DNA of 53,714 bases from JABDCD01 sp964469525 (GCA_964469525.1 CAYXYU010000013.1:1-53714), one strand, 5' to 3'. Positions 16,125-24,593 are shown, counted from the first letter of the stretch. The notes: generated by a model from the sequence alone, not told the origin. Translations and numbers: made by a program.

Positions 16125-16529
16125 ATGATTGTCACGACGATCGAACCCGAATGGGTTGCGGAGGAAATCGTGTTGCTGGCGCATCGGGAGCAGATCGCCG
16201 AGCATGGCGGCGGTGATGGTGTGCGCGACATGGGCCTGTTGCAGTCGGCACTGGCACGTCCGCAGAATGCCTTCCGTTATAATCAAGTTAATTCGCTGGC
16301 GAAGCTGGCAGCTTGTTATGGTTTCGGCATCGCTAAAAACCATGCATTCGTCGATGGAAATAAACGAACGGCGCTGGTAACGACGATTACATTCCTGGAG
16401 TTGAACGGCTATGGCCTGCGTTCCACGCAACAGGAAAACTATGTAACATTTTATTCTCTTGCTGTCGGCGATTTGACCGAAGAACAGCTCGCGGACTGGA
16501 TAGAGAGCAAACTGTACAAGCTGTCATGA
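16125..16529 (+). CDS. doc: Doc-type toxin (Fic fold, death-on-curing)
   Basis: 134 residues, the normal Doc size. The Fic-like active-site motif HAFVDGNKRTAL (His73 onward) matches HxFx(D/N)GNKR of Doc. Doc toxins phosphorylate elongation factor Tu and stop translation; the antitoxin tail fills the active site. It starts four bases after the antitoxin stop, and its own TGA overlaps the mnmA ATG (ATGA). The toxin is therefore translationally linked to an essential-class tRNA-modification gene, an unusual arrangement. All catalytic residues appear intact. Confidence 0.92.
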   Translation: MIVTTIEPEWVAEEIVLLAHREQIAEHGGGDGVRDMGLLQSALARPQNAFRYNQVNSLAKLAACYGFGIAKNHAFVDGNKRTALVTTITFLELNGYGLRSTQQENYVTFYSLAVGDLTEEQLADWIESKLYKLS

Positions 16530-17662
16530 ACTCCCTTGGCATCAATAAAAACCCCGCCGATACGCGGGTGGTGGTGGCAATGTCGGGCGGCGTGGATTCG
16601 TCCGCCGTGGCGGCGCTTTTGCATGAGCAGGGGTATGATGTTATCGGCATCACGCTGCAGCTGTATGATCATGGCGCCATGGTGAATAAGAAAGGCGCCT
16701 GCTGCGCCGGGCAGGACATCCATGATGCGCGTCGCGTGGCTGAGTCGCTTGGCATCCCGCATTACGTGCTTAATTACGAGAACCGCTTCAAGGAAAGCGT
16801 GATGGACGATTTCGCCGATACCTACCTGGCGGGCGAAACGCCGATTCCCTGCATCAAATGCAACCAGTCGGTCAAGTTCCGTGACCTGCTGCAAGTGGCA
16901 AAGGATCTGCAGGCCGACTGCATGGCGACCGGCCATTACGTGCAGCGCAAGGAAGAGAGCGGCCGCGCCCAGATGTACCGCGCTGCCGACCCGTCGCGCG
17001 ACCAGAGCTATTTCCTGTTCGCCACCACGGGCGAGCAGCTCGATTTCCTGCGCTTCCCGCTCGGGCATCTGAAAAGCAAGGATGAGACGCGGGCGCTGGC
17101 GGCGCGCTTCGGGCTGCAGGTGGCCGACAAGCCGGACAGCCAGGATATTTGCTTCGTGCCGACCGGCGGTTATGCGAAAGTGATCGAGAAGCTGCGCCCC
17201 GGCGCGCTAGAACCGGGGGAGGTGGTACATGTGGACGGCACGGTGCTGGGGAAGCATGAGGGCATCATCAACTATACAGTCGGGCAGCGCAAAGGGCTCG
17301 GCATCGGCGGCGGGGAACCGCTCTATGTTATCCGGCTTGATGCGGAGAAGAAGCAGGTCGTCATCGGTCCGAAGGAAGCGTTGCTGAAGAAGGAGTTTAT
17401 CATCAGGGAGTGTAACTGGCTATCCCCGCCGAATGGGGGGGGGCGGAACCAGACCATACCAGACCCCGCAACAAGTGCGGGGATGGTGGTCAAAATGCGC
17501 TCGATGCAGACCCCGGTGGCTGCTACTATTGAACGGCTGGAGAACGGGTGGGCTAGGGTCACTTTGGACGAGCCGCAAGCCGCGGTGTCACCCGGCCAGG
17601 CCTGCGTGGCCTATGAGGGCGACCGCCTGCTCGGCGGCGGCTGGATTACGGCAGATAGTTAA
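16526..17662 (+). CDS. mnmA: tRNA 2-thiouridylase
   Basis: 378 residues. It adds sulfur at U34 of Lys, Glu and Gln tRNAs. Seen: the PP-loop SGGVDSS (20-26), Cys pair in GACCAGQDIHDAR, the catalytic Cys109 in PCIKC, and the second catalytic Cys in SQDICFVPTGG. In the C-terminal beta domain, residues about 300-319 (from SPPNGGG to TSAG) are encoded by a palindromic repeat and replace a shorter linker between NWL and MVVKMRSMQ; the E. coli enzyme has roughly ten fewer residues here by eye. That insert holds a run of nine G. The start overlaps doc by ATGA. Confidence 0.95.
   Translation: MNSLGINKNPADTRVVVAMSGGVDSSAVAALLHEQGYDVIGITLQLYDHGAMVNKKGACCAGQDIHDARRVAESLGIPHYVLNYENRFKESVMDDFADTYLAGETPIPCIKCNQSVKFRDLLQVAKDLQADCMATGHYVQRKEESGRAQMYRAADPSRDQSYFLFATTGEQLDFLRFPLGHLKSKDETRALAARFGLQVADKPDSQDICFVPTGGYAKVIEKLRPGALEPGEVVHVDGTVLGKHEGIINYTVGQRKGLGIGGGEPLYVIRLDAEKKQVVIGPKEALLKKEFIIRECNWLSPPNGGGRNQTIPDPATSAGMVVKMRSMQTPVAATIERLENGWARVTLDEPQAAVSPGQACVAYEGDRLLGGGWITADS
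17423..17483 (-). repeat. palindromic element inserted in frame in mnmA
   Basis: About 60 bp bounded by TCCCCGC and GCGGGGA. The segment 17461-17482 (AGACCCCGCAA...) is identical over 22 bases, in reverse complement, to 37787-37808 in the fliQ-fliE gap. It encodes residues about 300-319 of MnmA without breaking the frame. Boundaries are approximate. Confidence 0.75.
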
Positions 17663-17678
17663 TATAAGTTAACTATCT
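17653..17678 (+). terminator. hairpin at the end of mnmA
   Basis: Perfect ten-base arms, AGATAGTTAA and TTAACTATCT, separated by TATAAG. The left arm contains the mnmA stop codon, and a T-rich stretch (GTTTACTTATTT) follows. It probably terminates the antitoxin-doc-mnmA transcript. Confidence 0.6.
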
Positions 17679-17730
17679 GTTTACTTATTTCAGACCAAAT
17701 TACGTTTGGCTATTAAGTTTGAGGCAGAAT

Positions 17731-18261
17731 ATGGTTATCCGCGAGACAGAGGGCATAAAGAGCTTTCCCACACAGCTGCAATCGCAGGCTGAGCATATCC
17801 TTAACAAGGTTTTTGCGGGGGTGGATGATTTCGATCGATTTATGCTCGAAGCTGAAAACGGTTATACTACCAAGGCCAGAAATAAAGGAACACAGTTGCA
17901 TCATCAAAGTAAATACCGGGAAGCGGCACTAGCCATGTCTCTATTAAAGGAACTGGTTCATTCGATGGCCAGTGGAGAGCTGGAATTGAGAGGCGATAAC
18001 GTAAGGTTATTTACCAGCGACCAATGGCGAGATGAGGGGGTGGATCTTAATCTACCCGATTCGCTTGTTATACGGAAATCAAGAGAGAATGTGGCTCATC
18101 CGTCTATAAGGGTACTTCTTGACAAAGATACGTGGACAACCGTTCTTAAAGATACTCCTGAAACTCAGGAAAAAATGCAAGCGCTAAAGAATTTTGCTTT
18201 CGCAGCAGAACGGGAATTCGATAAAGCCAATCAGGATCGCTCCCTCCAAATGGGGCATTAA
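17731..18261 (+). CDS. hypothetical protein, 176 aa
   Basis: The open frame can start at a TTG at 17719, but the ATG at 17731 has a GAGG ribosome site seven bases upstream and is preferred. The product is hydrophilic, charged, and without signal peptide or membrane segment; the middle (NKGTQLHHQSKYREAALAMSLLKEL) looks helical. I do not recognise the family. Its 3' end overlaps the convergent carbonic-anhydrase-like gene by a few bases. Base composition is a little more AT-rich than neighbours. Confidence 0.7.
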   Translation: MVIRETEGIKSFPTQLQSQAEHILNKVFAGVDDFDRFMLEAENGYTTKARNKGTQLHHQSKYREAALAMSLLKELVHSMASGELELRGDNVRLFTSDQWRDEGVDLNLPDSLVIRKSRENVAHPSIRVLLDKDTWTTVLKDTPETQEKMQALKNFAFAAEREFDKANQDRSLQMGH

Positions 18262-18980
18262 TCCCTCGTCCCCATCACCTTCCTCATATAAATCGGCTGA
18301 GCCAGGCGGGCGTTGCGACCAATCAGGCCAGCGATAAGCTTCAGCTGTTCCTTTGAGATAGTGATTTCCTGTTTGAGCAGCCGCCACTCCACGCCTTCGG
18401 TACAGGGTGGTGTGGTGAGCGATCCGCTATAGGCAAAATAACCGCGATTTGTGGGCAGTAGCTTTCCGGGATCAAACGTAACGTTGGTAGTGCCGGGCCG
18501 CGTTGGTGCGTTGTCGAGCACGGGTTGCAGCGCGGCGTTCGCCTCTCCGAATTTCGCGAAGATACTCACCATCAGCGTCGCGCCGGCGCCATCGTCATGC
18601 AGCAGTTCGATCTCCAGCGGCCAGAACTTGCTGCGGTGGGTATGCTCGGAAGGGCTGTGCATCACCATTTTTTTCAGATGATAGACCTTATGTTCAATGA
18701 CCAGTTCGTTACCTTTCTCGACCTCAACCGCCAGGTTGGGTCCGTCATAGCGAAGCTGCGCTGGCGCGGCGACATAACGGAACTCGAGCGGCGGCAGATC
18801 CGCCGTAACCACTTCACCGATATGCACCGGGGATTGCGCATGGCCGAGCAGGCAGACCGGGGACAGGGCTCCCCATTCCTCCTGGCCGGTGGCATCAGCG
18901 TCGTAGCTCCACCGCATGGGTTGCGCCTGTAAAGGCGCGGTGAGAAATAGACAGGGAATCAGCAGCAGGAAAAAACGCAC
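18258..18980 (-). CDS. alpha-carbonic-anhydrase-fold protein lacking two zinc ligands
   Basis: 240 residues with a signal peptide (FFLLLIPCLFLTAPLQAQ). The alpha-CA framework is clear: WGALSPVCLLGHAQSPVHI near the N-terminus, YHLKKMVMHSPSEH, and SLTTPPCTEGVEW with the active-site Thr. Active enzymes read FHFH-x-PSE and E-x-H at the zinc site. Here the first His is Val106, the second is kept (His108) and the third is Glu125 (LEIELLH). With one of three His ligands left, ordinary CO2 hydration is unlikely. It resembles eukaryotic CA-related proteins in having lost zinc binding. It is probably periplasmic, perhaps a binding protein. The cysteines expected to form the disulfide (Cys43 and the one in PPCTEG) are kept. 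Confidence 0.85.
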   Translation of the reverse strand: MRFFLLLIPCLFLTAPLQAQPMRWSYDADATGQEEWGALSPVCLLGHAQSPVHIGEVVTADLPPLEFRYVAAPAQLRYDGPNLAVEVEKGNELVIEHKVYHLKKMVMHSPSEHTHRSKFWPLEIELLHDDGAGATLMVSIFAKFGEANAALQPVLDNAPTRPGTTNVTFDPGKLLPTNRGYFAYSGSLTTPPCTEGVEWRLLKQEITISKEQLKLIAGLIGRNARLAQPIYMRKVMGTRD

Positions 18981-19040
18981 GTCATGCTCCAGTCATTCTA
19001 AGGGATATCATAAGAGCTATGGTATCTTCCGCTCAAGCGG

Positions 19041-19499
19041 TTACTGGGCATGCGGCGGCTGCTTGATCTGGTGGCCCCATTCTTCGACCAGGCGCTTCTG
19101 CATGTGTTCCAGCGCATTGATGTTGTATTCATACGCTACGGTGACGACAAAGCGGGCGATGAAGCGGCAGAGATAGATCAGGCACCAACCGATGGCAGCC
19201 CCGGTGTAGACGAACAGCCAGGTCGACGGATCGTGGAGTACGGAGGAGACATCGTAGTGCTTGAATTTGAGGCCGGCCTTGATCATCGGCTCGATGACCG
19301 GCAGGACGGCGGCGATGTTGCAGGCGGCGACCACTTTAAAGGCCGGCCGCCCCTTGCTGCGATCCACGTAATAGGCGACAAAGGTCGGCAGGAGCGCCAG
19401 CAGCAGGAAAATGAAGCCGAAGCGCAGCAGGACGATCAGTCCGCATACGATGACCAGGATAAGTGGCAGAAAAGCTTTGCTGAGTCCGGCGGTGTTCAT
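19041..19499 (-). CDS. membrane protein coupled to the pseudokinase gene
   Basis: 152 residues with two hydrophobic segments at the N-terminus (about 9-45: FLPLILVIVCGLIVLLRFG and FIFLLLALLPTFVAYYV) and one or two more in the middle and at about 95-120 (WLFVYTGAAIGWCLIYLC). The C-terminal tail is soluble (EYNINALEHMQKRLVEEWG). No family recognised. Its ATG lies one base after the stop of the pseudokinase gene (TGA-T-ATG), so the two are almost certainly co-translated and may form one membrane complex. Confidence 0.8.
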   Translation of the reverse strand: MNTAGLSKAFLPLILVIVCGLIVLLRFGFIFLLLALLPTFVAYYVDRSKGRPAFKVVAACNIAAVLPVIEPMIKAGLKFKHYDVSSVLHDPSTWLFVYTGAAIGWCLIYLCRFIARFVVTVAYEYNINALEHMQKRLVEEWGHQIKQPPHAQ

Positions 19500-19500
19500 A

Positions 19501-21642
19501 TCATCTACCTGTAATTACATCGATGAAACTGTAGAGCAGCAGACAGTAGGCAAGGGTTTTCGCGATCATGAACCCGACGCGCGTACTCTGCTGATCGATC
19601 AGCACGCCCTTCCGATACGTCACGATATTGGCAGCGTTTGCCTGATACATGCTCCAGGCCTGCTTGAATCCTTCCCGGTCAGCCGTGGCGTAATCCGTGT
19701 TGACGATAACATCGGCCATTAACTGGGTATAGCCTGCCTGTGCCTGCTCCAGCAGCAGGTACTTGAGCCGCTGACGCAGCGTACGGCTATGGATGATGTC
19801 GAGCGCCGGCAGGATGCGCAGCGCCAGCCAATGCGTCAGTCCCGGCAACTGGATGTTGTCGACCTTGTGCTGCGCCAGAGACAGCAGATGTAGTGCCATG
19901 ATGGCGCGGTGGCCGGCCAGTGCCGGTACCGCGCCGAGATCAAGCAAGTGGATTTCATGCTGGATGGCGAGCTTGCTGGCAATGAATGCGGCGATGTGAC
20001 GGTCAATGGGGTCTTCGTTCTTGTAGAGGCTGGGGGCCAGCCGGTCGAGGCGCATGAGCAGTGCGGGCAGGGTAGTGATATGCGCATTATTGAACAGGGG
20101 GCTCAGGCACGGCATATCGGGATTTAGATCGTAAAGCATGCGTTCGAGTCCGAAGCCTAGGCCGGGATTACGCAGGGTGCTGCGCAGGCGGTCGAGCTTG
20201 ATGAACATGTTATTGATGACAGTAGGCACGGAATAATCATGCAACTTGCGCTGCTGATCCAGCCAGAAAGTCGCCATATTGAATTCGATGAATTTAGCAA
20301 TGCGCTGCAACTCCTGATGCGACTTGCTGTTGTAAAAATCCGCCACCAGGCTGTCCAGCCCGTCCAAATGGAATGACAGCTGGTTCAGCCGGATGGGACC
20401 ATGCGGATCCAGCGCGATCAGCAGGCGCATCAGCTGCTCGCTGAGTTGCACCTCGTTCCTGTTGCCTATTTCGTTGACAGTGCGGCTGATACGGGTGACG
20501 GCTTCGGCGATTTCCTTGTTGCGCAGGGAAACAGTGACCCACTGGGTGATCTTTCCGCTCTGCACCGGCTCGGTGATTTTATCCCAGTCGCTGTACAATA
20601 CGTGGGCGAGCTCGCGCCGCGTATAGGCCTGGGTATCGGCAAACTCGAAGGGGCGTATGGCTTCCACCGGCTGCGGCGGGGGCAGCACGTTGTAGCGCTT
20701 GCCCTCCAGCCACGGTTTCACATAATGGTAATCCCAGCGGTCTTCGGGATTCTGGGAAAAGATTCCACGAAAGAAATCATAGAATATTTCCGGTACCTCC
20801 GCGTTGCGCATCAGTGCCCAGTAGACACCCTCGCGCAGGATCAGGCGTGTCAGGATATCCGGATTCAGGTTGGCAAAATGCTGTGCTCCCTGGATGATCC
20901 GCAGTACCAGCACCGCCAGTGCGTAAAAGTCATGCGATATGGAGCCTTCGCCTTTCCCGGTCGCCAGAGCCTGCATCCTTTCCGCCGGCTCATAGTAAAA
21001 AATCTGGGAATAGCCGGAAGGCTCCGCTACGCAGGGGCCCACCATTGCTGTGTCGTTAAAGTAGATATTGTCGAGATTGATCAGCCCGTGGCTGATATCC
21101 AGTTCTTCGAATTGATGAATAGCGGAAGCAATCGGGGCAATGATGCGTTCGATCAGGAACTGCTGGTTGAGGTGGGCATGCTGCTGTGCCAGCAGCGCCG
21201 CGAGCTTTTTACCGTGCGGCCGCTCGAAGAAGATGACGAAGCGCTGTCCCGCCGGCCGCGACAGCTCCACCGCACCTGCCGCGACCAATGAAACGATGTG
21301 CTTGTGATGGACACCCTTTAACGCCTGGATGGCCCGGTGCCGCTGCGTGGTGCCGGGCTGGCAGACCTGTGCGAACAATCTTCGGGTAGGTTCGGTCAGG
21401 TCGGAGGCGGCATAGGCCTTGGCGGTCTGGCTGTCGAACTCGGGCAGCGGAGTTGCCAGGTCGATACGGTAGCGCTTGTTCAATGTATCGATGGCGCCCG
21501 CATCCGCCGATGGGGTATAGACGCGGAGATACTCGGTCAGTTTTGTGGTAGCCTGTGCGTCGTATTTCAGTTCGGCGCTCGTCCGTTCCCCGGCGTCGGC
21601 GATGGGCTCGAGGGCGTCTTCGGAGGCGGGCGTCTGTTCCAT
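19501..21642 (-). CDS. large pseudokinase-like protein with C-terminal membrane segment
   Basis: 713 residues. Region about 85-320 follows a protein-kinase fold: ALKGVHHKHIVSLVAAG, VIFFERPHGKKLAALL, DISHGLINLDNIYF, then DFYALAVLVLRI and PEDRW. The catalytic loop reads HGLINLDN (185-192) in place of HRDLKPxN, so the base Asp is Leu and the Lys is Asn. No DFG or conserved N-lobe Lys is evident. It should therefore be a pseudokinase, though ATP binding cannot be excluded. The rest (about 340-690) is mostly helical with no recognised domain. Near the C-terminus there is a hydrophobic stretch (IAKTLAYCLLLYSFIDVI). It is followed directly by a membrane-protein gene. Function unknown; a signalling scaffold at the inner membrane is my inference. 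Confidence 0.8.
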   Translation of the reverse strand: MEQTPASEDALEPIADAGERTSAELKYDAQATTKLTEYLRVYTPSADAGAIDTLNKRYRIDLATPLPEFDSQTAKAYAASDLTEPTRRLFAQVCQPGTTQRHRAIQALKGVHHKHIVSLVAAGAVELSRPAGQRFVIFFERPHGKKLAALLAQQHAHLNQQFLIERIIAPIASAIHQFEELDISHGLINLDNIYFNDTAMVGPCVAEPSGYSQIFYYEPAERMQALATGKGEGSISHDFYALAVLVLRIIQGAQHFANLNPDILTRLILREGVYWALMRNAEVPEIFYDFFRGIFSQNPEDRWDYHYVKPWLEGKRYNVLPPPQPVEAIRPFEFADTQAYTRRELAHVLYSDWDKITEPVQSGKITQWVTVSLRNKEIAEAVTRISRTVNEIGNRNEVQLSEQLMRLLIALDPHGPIRLNQLSFHLDGLDSLVADFYNSKSHQELQRIAKFIEFNMATFWLDQQRKLHDYSVPTVINNMFIKLDRLRSTLRNPGLGFGLERMLYDLNPDMPCLSPLFNNAHITTLPALLMRLDRLAPSLYKNEDPIDRHIAAFIASKLAIQHEIHLLDLGAVPALAGHRAIMALHLLSLAQHKVDNIQLPGLTHWLALRILPALDIIHSRTLRQRLKYLLLEQAQAGYTQLMADVIVNTDYATADREGFKQAWSMYQANAANIVTYRKGVLIDQQSTRVGFMIAKTLAYCLLLYSFIDVITGR

Positions 21643-21906
21643 TCCAAAATCCGCAATTAAAAGATATAATTCAGCTTATTCTCCAGACGTTAAAGAATCG
21701 TGAAAAGAGCGTTGGAAATGTAAGGAATCCCTGGTGCGGCGCTGGTCCGCATTGTGTATGAAAAACGGACGTTACTACAGTTCAAACCACAACCGTTGGT
21801 TTAAACAGGTAAGAAAATCTAAACGGTTTCCACCGGCATGGAACTACGCGGCATTCCCCGCCCTTCATCTAACCTGTCGCAGACGGCGAAGGAGAAAGCA
21901 TCCGCC

Positions 21907-22107
21907 ATGCCATTGCCGCCGGACGACCTCAACCATACGGTGACGCCGGAACAGCAGGCGTGGATCGACGCTTACGACAATGCCTCGCCGCAACGGAAGA
22001 TCATCATGCAGCAATGGTTCCGCGATCAGGGCTTTGACCCCGATTTCCATGACGACGGCACCATGCATCTCTACAAGCACGCGCATAATATGGGGATGGG
22101 GCGGTGA
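21907..22107 (+). CDS. small hypothetical protein, 66 aa
   Basis: The frame is open from ATG 21838, but the sequence becomes protein-like from ATG 21907 (MPLPPDDLNHTVTPEQQAWIDAY), with a GGAG about 11 bases upstream. It is acidic and His-rich toward the end (FHDDGTMHLYKHAHNMGMGR). No family recognised. It ends just before the hairpin at 22111. The 264-bp gap before it (21643-21906) must hold the promoters for this gene and the divergent pseudokinase; I see no clear boxes there. Confidence 0.55.
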   Translation: MPLPPDDLNHTVTPEQQAWIDAYDNASPQRKIIMQQWFRDQGFDPDFHDDGTMHLYKHAHNMGMGR

Positions 22108-22110
22108 CTA

Positions 22111-22138
22111 TCCCCTCTCCCGTGTACGGGAGAGGGGA
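22111..22138. terminator. CTCTCCC hairpin, single copy, between convergent genes
   Basis: Near-perfect 28-bp palindrome (TCCCCTCTCCCGTG... and its complement), four bases after the small gene and six before the purA stop. It is the half-unit of the repeat family found doubled at 24607, 33278 and 41982. It probably serves as a bidirectional terminator. Confidence 0.65.
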
Positions 22139-22143
22139 ATTTA

Positions 22144-23436
22144 TCAATCCACGAACGGGTCTGTGACCAGAATGGTGTCCTCGCGCTTCGGGCTGGTGGA
22201 AAGAAGCGTCACCTGGCACTCAATCAGTTCTTCAATACGGCGAATATACTTAATGGCCTGCGCCGGCAGGTCGGCCCAGCTGCGCTTGCCGTGCGTGCTC
22301 TCCGACCATCCCGGCATTTCCTCATAGACCGGCTCGATCTCGGACTGGATCTTCATGGAGGCGGGCAGGTAATCGTACAGCGTGCCCTTGTGCTTATAGC
22401 CGATGCAGATTTTGATGGTGTCGAAGCCGTCCAGCACGTCGAGCTTGGTCAGCGCGATGCCGGTGATGCCGGAAATCTTGACTGCCTGGCGCACCAGCAC
22501 GGCGTCGAACCAGCCGCAGCGGCGGGCTCGCCCGGTCACCGTGCCGAACTCATGTCCGACCTTGCCGATGCGCGCCCCGATCTCGTCATTGAGCTCGGTG
22601 GGGAAGGGGCCGGAACCGACGCGTGTTGTATACGCCTTGGTAATGCCCAGCACGTAGCCGATGCCGTTCATGCCCATGCCGGCGCCGGTGGTCGCCATGC
22701 CCGCGATGGTGTTGGACGAGGTGACGTACGGGTAGGTGCCGTGGTCGACATCGAGCAGCGCACCCTGCGCGCCTTCGAACAGGATGCGCTTTCCGGCCCG
22801 ACGCAGCGTGTCGAGCAATTGCCAAACCGGGGTGGCGAAGGGCAGGATTTTCGGCGCCAGCTTCAGCAGCGGATCGAGGATTTCCTGCACCGTCATCGGC
22901 GGCGCGCCGGCGGCCTTGAGCAAGGCGTTGTTATAGACCAGCAGGTTCTCGAGCTTGTCGCGCAGTATGTCTTCATCGGCAAGATCGCAGACGCGGACGG
23001 CGCGGCGGGCTACTTTATCTTCATAAGCAGGGCCGATGCCGCGACCGGTAGTGCCGATCTTGCCCTTGCCGCGGATCGTTTCAGCCATCAGGTCGACTTT
23101 CTGGTGCACCGGCAGGATGAGCGGCGCGTTTTCTGCAATGCGCAGATTATCCGGCGTCACCTTGACGCCGAGTTTCCCTACCGCCTCGATTTCGGACAGC
23201 AGCGCGTTCGGATCGACCACCACGCCGTTGCCGATGATGGAGAGCTTGCCCTCGCGCACAATGCCGGATGGCAGCAGCGATAGCTTGTAGGTCACCCCGT
23301 CGATGACCAGCGTGTGCCCGGCATTATGCCCACCCTGGAAGCGCACCACGACATGCGCGCGCTCGGAGAGCCAGTCAACGACTTTGCCTTTTCCTTCATC
23401 GCCCCACTGGGAGCCTACGACGACGACGTTGGTCAT
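22144..23436 (-). CDS. purA: adenylosuccinate synthetase
   Basis: 430 residues, full length. It joins IMP and aspartate with GTP to make adenylosuccinate, the first step to AMP. The N-terminal signature WGDEGKGKVVDWL, the HNAGHT loop in QGGHNAGHTLVIDG, and GTTGRGIGPAYEDK are all present, as is the C-terminal TKLDVLDGFDTIKIC region for guanine binding. The ATG overlaps the hisZ stop by four bases (ATGA), so expression is coupled to hisZ. Such a hisZ-purA pair is, from memory, common in alphaproteobacteria. Confidence 0.97.
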   Translation of the reverse strand: MTNVVVVGSQWGDEGKGKVVDWLSERAHVVVRFQGGHNAGHTLVIDGVTYKLSLLPSGIVREGKLSIIGNGVVVDPNALLSEIEAVGKLGVKVTPDNLRIAENAPLILPVHQKVDLMAETIRGKGKIGTTGRGIGPAYEDKVARRAVRVCDLADEDILRDKLENLLVYNNALLKAAGAPPMTVQEILDPLLKLAPKILPFATPVWQLLDTLRRAGKRILFEGAQGALLDVDHGTYPYVTSSNTIAGMATTGAGMGMNGIGYVLGITKAYTTRVGSGPFPTELNDEIGARIGKVGHEFGTVTGRARRCGWFDAVLVRQAVKISGITGIALTKLDVLDGFDTIKICIGYKHKGTLYDYLPASMKIQSEIEPVYEEMPGWSESTHGKRSWADLPAQAIKYIRRIEELIECQVTLLSTSPKREDTILVTDPFVD

Positions 23437-24593
23437 TTCAGTGCCTTTACATTTCCATCTTTATAAATAAACCCGCAATCCAGTCGCCTGGCTTCCTCTG
23501 CGTCATTGCCGTATTCGGAAAGCGCATGCACGGTGATGTAGCCCTCGGCGCGCAGGCCTCCGACTTTGGCCTCGCTGATGCCGTCGGCGATGAAGACGCG
23601 CCGGCCGCGCTTCGGCTCAGGCAGCACGTCGCGCAGCGTTTCGACATAAAGCGTGAAGCCGGTGGCTTCCATATCCATGCCGGGGGTGGGGGCATCGATG
23701 CGGTAGCGCCCGCCGCGGCCAACCTCGCGTGCTATGCCGGGAACGAACATCGAGAAGCTGATGCCGGAATGGTAGGCCAGGCCGCGGTTTTCCGTGGCAT
23801 CAATGGTCAGCGTCCATTCAGGGCTTCCCGATTTCTTCAGGATGGCGACGACCTCCTGCAAGTCGCGCAGTTGTTTTTTCGCGCTGTCGGGCAGCTCCAG
23901 TCGGTCGATGGCAGTCATCGCCACGTCAGCCGGGCCGGCGGATTGTAATAGCCCCACTAACGTATCGCGGTAGCTGAAAGACATCGCTTTAACGGCGGAA
24001 ATATCCTTGTGCGCTATTGCCGCCAATAATTGCTGCAGCCGGTCATTGTCGAACTTCTCCGACGCGAGCAGGCTGCTAGTGATTCCCGGCAGGTTGAGAT
24101 CGATGGTGAGCCTGGTCACCCCGGCACGCTTCAGCGCCTCGGCGGCGACCAATATCACCTCGGCATCGGCTTCCGGCGAACTGGCGCCGATCAGCTCGAT
24201 GCCGGCCTGGCGCAGCTGCCGGTCGCCCCAGAGCTGCTTGTCGTATTGCTGCTCGCCCTGCATGCGCAGGATGAGGCCGTTATAGCAAAGCCGCAGCGGG
24301 CGCGGCGCATGGCTCAAGCGGCTGGCGGCAATGCGGGCGATCTGCAGCGTGATGTCGGCGCGGATGCCCATGACTTTGTGCGCTGCCGGGTCCATAACGC
24401 GGAAAATCTGCGAGGAAAGCGCCTGTCCGCGCCCGGCCAGCAGGTTGTCGCTATATTCCAGGAGTGGCGGCGAGACCTGCTCGTAGCCGAAGGCTTCGAA
24501 TACCGACAGCAGCGCCGATGACAGCTCCGAAATCTGCCGCGCCTGGGGGGGCAGCAGATCATAACAACCGGTGGGGAGAAGGGATTTGGACAT
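23433..24593 (-). CDS. hisZ: ATP phosphoribosyltransferase regulatory subunit
   Basis: 386 residues, related to the catalytic core of histidyl-tRNA synthetase (LPTGCYDLLPPQA, then VSPPLLEYSDNLL and RADITLQIARIAASRL). The C-terminal anticodon-binding domain is replaced by a shorter tail, as expected for HisZ rather than HisS. HisZ pairs with a short HisG to form the octameric first enzyme of histidine synthesis. hisG is not in the window. It is the upstream partner of purA. Confidence 0.9.
   Translation of the reverse strand: MSKSLLPTGCYDLLPPQARQISELSSALLSVFEAFGYEQVSPPLLEYSDNLLAGRGQALSSQIFRVMDPAAHKVMGIRADITLQIARIAASRLSHAPRPLRLCYNGLILRMQGEQQYDKQLWGDRQLRQAGIELIGASSPEADAEVILVAAEALKRAGVTRLTIDLNLPGITSSLLASEKFDNDRLQQLLAAIAHKDISAVKAMSFSYRDTLVGLLQSAGPADVAMTAIDRLELPDSAKKQLRDLQEVVAILKKSGSPEWTLTIDATENRGLAYHSGISFSMFVPGIAREVGRGGRYRIDAPTPGMDMEATGFTLYVETLRDVLPEPKRGRRVFIADGISEAKVGGLRAEGYITVHALSEYGNDAEEARRLDCGFIYKDGNVKALK

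Noticed and set aside
17659..17674. TTAA-N6-TTAA as a CtrA binding site after mnmA
   Set aside because: CtrA sites have a seven-base spacer, and this is explained by the terminator hairpin.
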